From: Tribonema minus
Taxonomy: Eukaryota; Sar; Xanthophyceae; Tribonematales; Tribonemataceae
Assembly (NCBI GenBank): GCA_017506865.1
Contig: JAFCMP010000457.1
Span: 620,001 to 684,000 of the forward strand
Direction of reading: 5' to 3'
Length of the DNA stretch: 64,000 bases
Part shown: piece after piece, positions 58,510 through 64,000 of the stretch
How the letters are laid out: every line of letters begins with the position of its first letter
Position numbering within the stretch: the stretch's first letter is position 1
Program-made: the position numbers and the translations under genes
The notes under the pieces: model-generated
Database searches by the model: none
What the model was told of the DNA's origin: nothing
The model's input: only the letters and a program-made list of their open reading frames with translations

Positions 58510-59940
58510 TCCACGAATGTTTTTGTACTTTTTATTAATTCTCGCTCAGGCGCGAAAAAGCCCAGATGATTGGCATCTAGCTGTAAGGAATCTACATGTC
58601 GTATGACAGTCTGCAAGTGTCGCAACGACAACCACTCAAACGCCGCCGCCGCCAAATGGCATCTCGGGGTCCTCCCCTACGTCCTCCTCCATGTGCCCCC
58701 CCCCCCTGGATTCTGCCATGTGTGTCATGACACGGCCAGAGTACGCCATGTGGAGCGCTGCCGACAGTGCCGAGCGTAAGCGCGCCAGGGCGATGCCCTT
58801 GAGAGCTTTAGGGCGCGCTCCTCCGGGCACTGACATCCTGCTGGCATACTCCGTCGCCACAGCCTCCAGCAGCTTCCGCCCCTGCTCCCCGATGCTGCCA
58901 AATGACCCTATTGCCCAAGTGGCAAGTTTGTAGCAATTCTGATCATAATGACCAGAATAGTGGGTAGTCTTGGCGGCCTCTTGGTCGCGGCAGCATCGCT
59001 CGGGGTCTGCTGCAGTCTTCGCCGCCCGCGACGCCACCTGTGCCTCGAAGCAGGTAACGTCCACCATGAGCGGTAGGTGGCGTGTCGGGTCGTCGTAGCC
59101 GGTCACCGGGAAGGCGTCGGCAGGCAGCACGATGTCCATCCTGCGACTCCCCGGCGGCCTGGCGGACCCCAGAAACGGCGTGTAGTCCTCGTCCACCAGT
59201 CCCGTTTTGAGGTATTGCCGCAGGATGCGCTGCGTTGCCCTCTTGACGCTATTGTGGACGATGGTGTCGTGCGCCTTGACGCGTGGCGCTTGACACAGCC
59301 GTGCATGCAGGGTGCCGCCCGGCGACTTCCCGCACAGCTTGCAGCCTGCCGTCTGCTCCTCTACTCCGATGGCGCGTTTGACGGCCAGCTGCCAGGATAG
59401 GCCATCGAACGAAGCCGTTGTGGAGTACATGGGCTCGTTGAGGAATGCCATGCCGATCGAGTGCATGTGGCGCTGCGACCGGAATCGAGCAAGTGCTTAC
59501 GTGCGTTGCGTGCCCTGCGGCAGCTGTTGCAGGTCCGCCTCCACCTTATCTGCAAGCTCGGTAGCGACGGCATCTGCAAGCGCACTCTGATTGGGGCGCT
59601 TCAGGCTACACTGCAACTGCAGAGCACTGGCGTCAAGTACGCAAGCAGCATCCGCACCAGTGCCACCACCTGCTGTCGGCCGCAGCGGCGGCTGCTGCGT
59701 AGGTGGTTGCTGCTGCAGTGGCGTTAGCGCTGGTGGCAGTATATGTTCCAGCTTGTCACCTGTTGCTGCACGTAGAGATGTGGCAGCTGTGGCGATCGTC
59801 CGCATGAGGGGCAGGCGCGCCACCTCTGCTGCTGCTGCGCCTTGTAGCATTGCTGGTGTGGAACGCGCAGCGCCTGCATTGACGGCTGCCGCTGCTGCGT
59901 GCGCTTTTTTTGTACTTCGTACTTCGAAGTATATCAATGA
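58510..59940 (-). mobile_element. LINE-like retroelement 3' portion with CCHC knuckle and restriction-like endonuclease region (copy C)
   Basis: The longest intact frame (58636-59466, 276 codons) carries CKLCGKSPGGTLHARLC, a CX2CX8HX4C knuckle. It is followed by a basic helix (HNSVKRATQRILRQYLK) and a PD-(D/E)XK-like core (RRMDIVLP, then LMVDVTCFEAQV, then AAKTTHY). A helical tail with GSFGSIGEQGRKLLEAVATE follows. CCHC plus such an endonuclease is the C-terminal design of R2-type LINEs. Further upstream the frame shifts near 59.4-59.5 kb and continues as an Ala/Gln-rich region to 59937. No reverse transcriptase core is present, so the copy is 5'-truncated. The 3' UTR ends with the hairpin at 58539-58563. 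Confidence 0.75.
58636..59466 (-). pseudogene. Frame-intact 3' ORF fragment of LINE copy C
   Basis: This 276-codon frame ends EEDVGEDPEMPFGGGGV, and copy D ends in nearly the same residues, so the stop codon is the genuine end of the element's protein. The upstream part of the protein is in a different frame, so the whole polyprotein cannot be made from this copy. Confidence 0.7.
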
Positions 59941-60320
59941 TTGGAAGCGTCAGCTTGCAAGGTGCACACATTCTTAAGCGTTCATGCAAGTTCAGTGTAC
60001 ATGTGTGCCGCACAAAACACAGTTCATTTGCAGAAGCAGAAACGATGCGTACAGCAGCTGTTTTTATGTGTTCACGCATTGCGTAGTTACGCTGACTGCA
60101 GTATTGGCAAACACTTAAACACATTCAACATTTACTTCAACACATGCTGAAACACATGGGCTGCATGCATGCAGGCTGCATGCATGCTCTGCATGCATGC
60201 AGTGCACACGCTGGTTGCACTGCGAGAGAACGCCGCGCGGTTACACTCACATACTGCGATTGTATATATATACTTGATGGTATGTACACCATGTGCATGT
60301 GCTATCGTGCCCTTCCTACG

Positions 60321-61034
60321 ATGCAGGACGGTACGCTTCACAATCAGACGGTGGAGCGCGGTGGCGCACACGTCGAGGACTGGGACCAGGATGACGGCGC
60401 CACTGTGGGCGGCGGACAGAGCTCGACGGCGCATGTGGACGGCCCTCAGCAGCAGCAGGGTCCTCCGCAGCAGCAGCAGCCAAGCGTTGGTGCTGAGGAG
60501 CTGACCTTGGAGACCCTGCAGGCCAGCCTGGAAACCCTGCAGGCCAGCATTATCGCCCTGCAGACGGAAACCGGCATTTTAGAGAAGCAAGTTGGCGATC
60601 TGGGAGCTGCTAGAGTGAGCACTGTCGCAGCCGAGATACTGTGGCATGCATGCAGAAGGTTCACGTTCGAGAAGCGGCGTTCTTTAAGCAGATGTTTCTT
60701 CTCCATGGGTCCTGGTCACCCACAAATCGTCCAGCTCTGCGAGTCAGTAGCTGGCATAACTCCTGACCAGTTCATTGATCGTTCAGATGACATCATCAAA
60801 ACTCAGCAGATCACAGAGACGCGGTTTGTTGACTTGCCCGACGCAGCTACCAATACGCACAATGATATTGATTGCCACATCGGATCGTTGGAGGACCTGG
60901 ACCGTGGCGTGGGGGAGTGCTACTCTCTAGTAGGTCATCCTGAGGTGCGGCGCACGCGCGGGCACGAATGCTGGGTGATCGAAAACTATGAGGAGATCAA
61001 GAAGGCTTTTGTCAACAGAACAACCACCAAGTGA
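60321..61034 (+). CDS. Intronless ORF with Gln-rich and coiled-coil segments, unknown function (237 aa)
   Basis: The frame is open from 60144, and the ATG at 60321 is preferred because upstream codons are Cys/Met/His repeats from a GCATGC-rich stretch. It has an acidic start, a Gln-rich run (QQQQGPPQQQQ), then heptad-like LETLQASLETLQASIIALQT followed by EKQVGDL, and a globular C-terminus (LCESVAGITPDQFIDRSDD, ECWVIENYEEIKKAF). I do not recognise the family. It lies next to LINE copy C. Part of it could instead be the 3' exon of the plastid-protein gene at 57636. Confidence 0.4.
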   Translation: MQDGTLHNQTVERGGAHVEDWDQDDGATVGGGQSSTAHVDGPQQQQGPPQQQQPSVGAEELTLETLQASLETLQASIIALQTETGILEKQVGDLGAARVSTVAAEILWHACRRFTFEKRRSLSRCFFSMGPGHPQIVQLCESVAGITPDQFIDRSDDIIKTQQITETRFVDLPDAATNTHNDIDCHIGSLEDLDRGVGECYSLVGHPEVRRTRGHECWVIENYEEIKKAFVNRTTTK

Positions 61035-61613
61035 TAGTGGTAGTATGTGCTCTTCTTTGCACATGCCGCCTGCGTCAGATTACATACAAACACGACATCC
61101 AGCTGGTTTTGGCATGTTTGATTGCTCTCATCACAAGCCGCACTTGCGTGCGCACTTGAAGCGGGCACCAGAGCATTGCGTGCTTGCTACATAGCCTGCT
61201 TGGGAATGAATGCCCTCAGGCTGCATCGTGACATGCCCGGTTCGTTACAGGCAGTGTGGTGGCGGACACGATCAAGACTGCCTTGCTACGCCTGCACTGC
61301 ACGGGAAGTGTCCGCACAGTGCTTTTCATGGGTGTGGTGCAGTGCTGCGCATATGCCAGGGCGTTTAATTGGCAAGTGTTACATCCGCTCTGTCGCCCTG
61401 ACGGGTGTCATGTCTAGTTGTGGCAGTACGCAATCAAATTGCCATCGTCTTTGCCAGTGGCCGTTGAAAGCTTTCAAGTTGCATTGTGGGCCCATGCAGC
61501 GGGCGTGGAAGTCGAGCGCGGTCGAGCCGTAAGCGAGCACAGTCGACGGTTCGGCTTTAAAAAAAAAGCAGGCGACACCCCTGCGCGCGTCGCTGCAGCT
61601 GGCGTGCGGTGCG
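61035..61613. promoter_or_regulatory. Upstream region of the sterol reductase gene
   Basis: The gap of 579 bp ahead of the DHCR7-type start should hold its promoter and 5' UTR. A short A-run (9-10 bases) lies at 61559-61568. No TATA box or other feature is clear. Confidence 0.35.
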
Positions 61614-64000
61614 ATGAGCTCCGACGACTCCAATAAAAGGAGTGTGGGATTCACCTCTGAGAATGGCAAGTTCTTGGGAGTGTTGCCGGAGTCCTCAAGG
61701 GATTACCTGGGCCCTCTGGTGCTCATCGCGGTCTGTCCTGCTTTCGTCATCGTGCTGTGGCACACCATCTGGTACGTGGACGCGTGTGCTGGTATGCTGC
61801 TATACGCTGTGCAATTGCTCGCCACTTGTCTAGTCTCGAGTTTTTGATCTCCCTGTTGCGAATCCAACTTCCGTCCGACGCGTCATGGGAAACCTGTATG
61901 TTGTGTAAGCTATTTGACAAGTTGCATACGGCGTTTTCAATTACTGCCCTCTGCAGCAACCTGGACGGGAGCTTTTTACTGCTGCTCAAAGAGCTGAAGG
62001 CGAATGGTCCAGGATATATTCGCGACATCTGGCCCAGCCCGGTGGACGGAGAGGCCTGGAAGCTAATAGGATCCTATGCAGCTTTCGAGCTTGCGCTGAT
62101 GAGGATTGTGCCTGGAAGGAGGTTTGAAGCGACCGCCACCGCCACTGGCCATGTGTGAGTTGCAGCAATTGCTTGTAGGTTGGCTTGTCTTTGCGAGCTT
62201 GGCATCGGTCAGAGCCAGACCTACTTCAGGACAGGGCATCAATGGCAGCAGAGTGGATTATTTGACCACTGTTGATGTTCATCGCACAAGCACTTGAGAC
62301 ATGCCATCATACACATGAATGAGGGGCTTTTGGCGTCGCTGCAGCAGCCCTGCCTTCACCACTGCCAGCATCCATCTGTGCCAGTCGCAACAAAAGAGCT
62401 AAGAGCCCTTTCGATGACAGTCTCATGAGTGTTTTGCTGAGGCAATGCCAGTTGACTGCGAGGCAATTCTTATTCACTCAAACTTCAGCAGTCGCGTATG
62501 AGATACGAAGGCCTGAAAAGGCCTATATGTGTACATGGTGGGAATGTGCAGTTTTCAGCGCAGCAAAGTCAGCTACCAACTGACTGCAACGGACCGCGAA
62601 GCAGCGTGGCAACATGCTTCAGCCACGAGCTGTGCCTGGCACACATTAGTGTTGCAGTGAGCCACAGGGAGTCACCCGTGGAAAAAGCAGAATGACAAAA
62701 CCGTACATTACAGACATGGTCGCGCGGGGCTCATTGGCCCGTGTTGTGATGGATCAAAACTGCCGCTGATAGTGGCATAACGGCTTTTGTTGCGGGCGCA
62801 TTGCGCAACTGCTCAACTAAACTTCAAGTACCTGCCCCCGTGCCGCATAGGCACATGAGTGTAGAAATACCATGTATAGTGTGCACATGGCGGCTTGGTT
62901 GTACAGCAGCTGCTCTGCATTTCAATGATTTCATCAAGATGCATGCGGCGTGCGCACACCTCATCGAAAGCAGCACGGCAACAGCAATGCGCCCTCCCTG
63001 CCCCTCCTTTTAAATTCTCACAAGCCGCGTCCCTCCACCTTCTGTGCGCACATTGCCCAGCTTGCATCCCCCTTGCAACCGACCCCCCTTGCGCAGCAAA
63101 GTGTCCCCAGGCCCACGACATGGCAGCTCCTGTTTCGGAATTCTGTCCGTACGTGCTTCCTTCTGAAGCCACAGTGGCACTCAGCGCCAACGCGCCATTG
63201 CGCCCCGCGAGTGGCACCCCCCTCACCCCCCCCCCCCCACCACCACCATGCGCATGCGCAGGCCAGTGTACAGGTGCAGTGGCATGGTGTCGCCCTTCAC
63301 CGCAACTTCATGTCCTCTTCGCTGAAGTCTCCCCCATAACCCCCCAACCCTTTCCGCCCCCCCGCCCTCCACGCCGGTCTACAAGGCCAACGGCATGGCG
63401 TCCTTCGCCCTCACGCTCGCCGCGTACGCGCTGCTCGTCGCGGCGGGGTGTCCCCCTTCGACGCAACTCTATGTCCTCATCGCTCAACTCCCCCCCTATA
63501 ACCCCCCCCGCCCCCCATAACCCATAACCCCCCCAACCCCCCCCCCACAGGCCCGTCTACAAGGCCAACGGCATGGCGTCCTTCGCCATCACGCTCGCCG
63601 CGTACGCGCTCCTCGTCGCAGCGGGCTGGGACAGCGGCGTCGTCTACGACAAGCTCGGTGAGATCCTCTCGGGGCTGTGCGTCTTCTCGCTCGCCTTCTG
63701 CGCGGCGCTGTACTTCAAGGGCCTCTACGCGCCGTCGACGCGCGACTCCGGCACGAACGGCGCGGGCCCCCTGAAAGACTACTTCTGGGGGACGGAGCTG
63801 TACCCGCGCGTCCTCGGCTGGGACGTGAAGCAGTTCACTAACTGCCGCTTCGGCATGATGTTCTGGGCGGTCGGGCTGCTGTGCTACGCGCACCGCCAGG
63901 CGCGCGAGCACGGCGCCGTGAGCGACTCCATGGCCGTGTCCGTGCTGCTCCAGCTCGTGTACATCGCCAAGTTCTTCCACTGGGAGATGGGCTACATGTG
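61614..64000 (+). CDS. DHCR7: Sterol delta-7 reductase (DWF5/DHCR7 type), 5' part, truncated by window end
   Basis: Exons: 61614-61771, 61957-62154, 63551-64000 and beyond; both junctions are phase 2. The enzyme reduces the C7-C8 double bond of sterols with NADPH in the ER membrane. The first 268 residues match the plant DWF5 plan: a membrane segment (YLGPLVLIAVCPAFVIVLWH), INIWP-like RDIWPSPVDGEAWKLIG, GSYAAFELAL, then PVYKANGMASFAITLAAYAL, YDKLGEILSG, YFWGTELYPRVLGWDVKQF (about 196-213), TNCRFGMMFW and YIAKFFHWEMGY. The C-terminal NADPH-binding half lies beyond the window. Intron 2 carries a decoy copy of the exon 3 start at 63373-63448. The start at 61614 gives a short N-terminal tail, as in plants. 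Confidence 0.93.
63288..63625 (+). repeat. Tandem duplication of intron end plus exon-3 start in the sterol reductase gene
   Basis: The block TGTC(G/C)CCCTTC(A/G)(C/A)CGCAACT begins at 63288 and again at 63449. Each is followed by CATAACCCC- or TATAACCCC-type C-rich sequence and then by the exon start GCC(G/C)GTCTACAAGGCCAACG. The first copy (63373-63448) has lost the acceptor (CACGCC instead of CACAG) and stops matching after GCGGCGGGG. Confidence 0.88.

Noticed and set aside
60160-60215. GCATGC-rich stretch as a functional repeat or coding start
   Set aside because: Simple palindromic GCATGC repetition yielding Met/His/Cys codons; considered non-coding upstream of 60321.

Overview
The window is nuclear DNA of a eukaryotic alga. 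Genes are split by many GT-AG introns, coding exons are much richer in G+C than introns and spacers, genes lie on both strands, and there are no operons. Two, possibly three, proteins begin with a signal peptide followed directly by Phe (ACQS-FVVP, AAEA-FIGD, CLCEG-FVIP). This is the ASAFAP-like bipartite leader used to enter complex plastids, so a photosynthetic stramenopile (ochrophyte) or a similar secondary-plastid alga is the best guess. The exact lineage cannot be fixed from sequence alone.

Layout. (1) 1-2071, minus: 5' part of a secreted LVIVP-repeat protein that runs off the left edge. (2) 3313-10410, plus: HCF173-like atypical SDR with an inserted CIA30 domain, 8 exons, plastid leader. 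(3) 10.4-15.5 kb: spacer with a 1.3-kb TA-flanked inverted-repeat transposon. (4) 15552-17611, minus: candidate secreted Thr/Gly/Pro-rich mucin-like protein. (5) 18430-24360, minus: 1281-residue pentatricopeptide-repeat protein. (6) 25241-26617, minus: RhoGDI-like protein, head-to-head with (7) 26730-31957, plus: galactokinase with an unusual N-terminal leader. (8) 32-41 kb: repeat-rich block with a tRNA-Arg(CCT) gene, a segmental duplication, decayed LINE copies, a solo-LTR-like insertion and a second TA-flanked element. (9) 41292-49867, minus: beta'-COP (COPB2), 11 exons. (10) 51241-56035, minus: three-repeat Myb protein with a C-terminal SAP domain. (11) 57636-58297, plus: first two exons of a plastid-targeted unknown protein. 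(12) 58.5-59.9 kb, minus: LINE 3' portion with a CCHC plus restriction-like-endonuclease region. (13) 60321-61034, plus: intronless coiled-coil ORF. (14) 61614 to the right edge, plus: DWF5/DHCR7-type sterol delta-7 reductase, truncated by the window end.

The host genes are ordinary housekeeping functions (plastid psbA expression, organelle RNA processing, Rho GTPase control, galactose phosphorylation, COPI transport, transcription, sterol synthesis) and do not form a pathway cluster. The unusual content is structural. Three genes carry tandem duplications across an exon-intron junction, leaving decoy half-exons inside introns. Many 3' splice sites use pure C homopolymers as the polypyrimidine tract. 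A LINE family shares a conserved 3' hairpin, and two duplicated loci act as each other's empty sites and so reveal three separate insertions. I found no prokaryote-like or virus-like system. All exon calls are from reading-frame and splice-site consistency by eye and have no transcript support.
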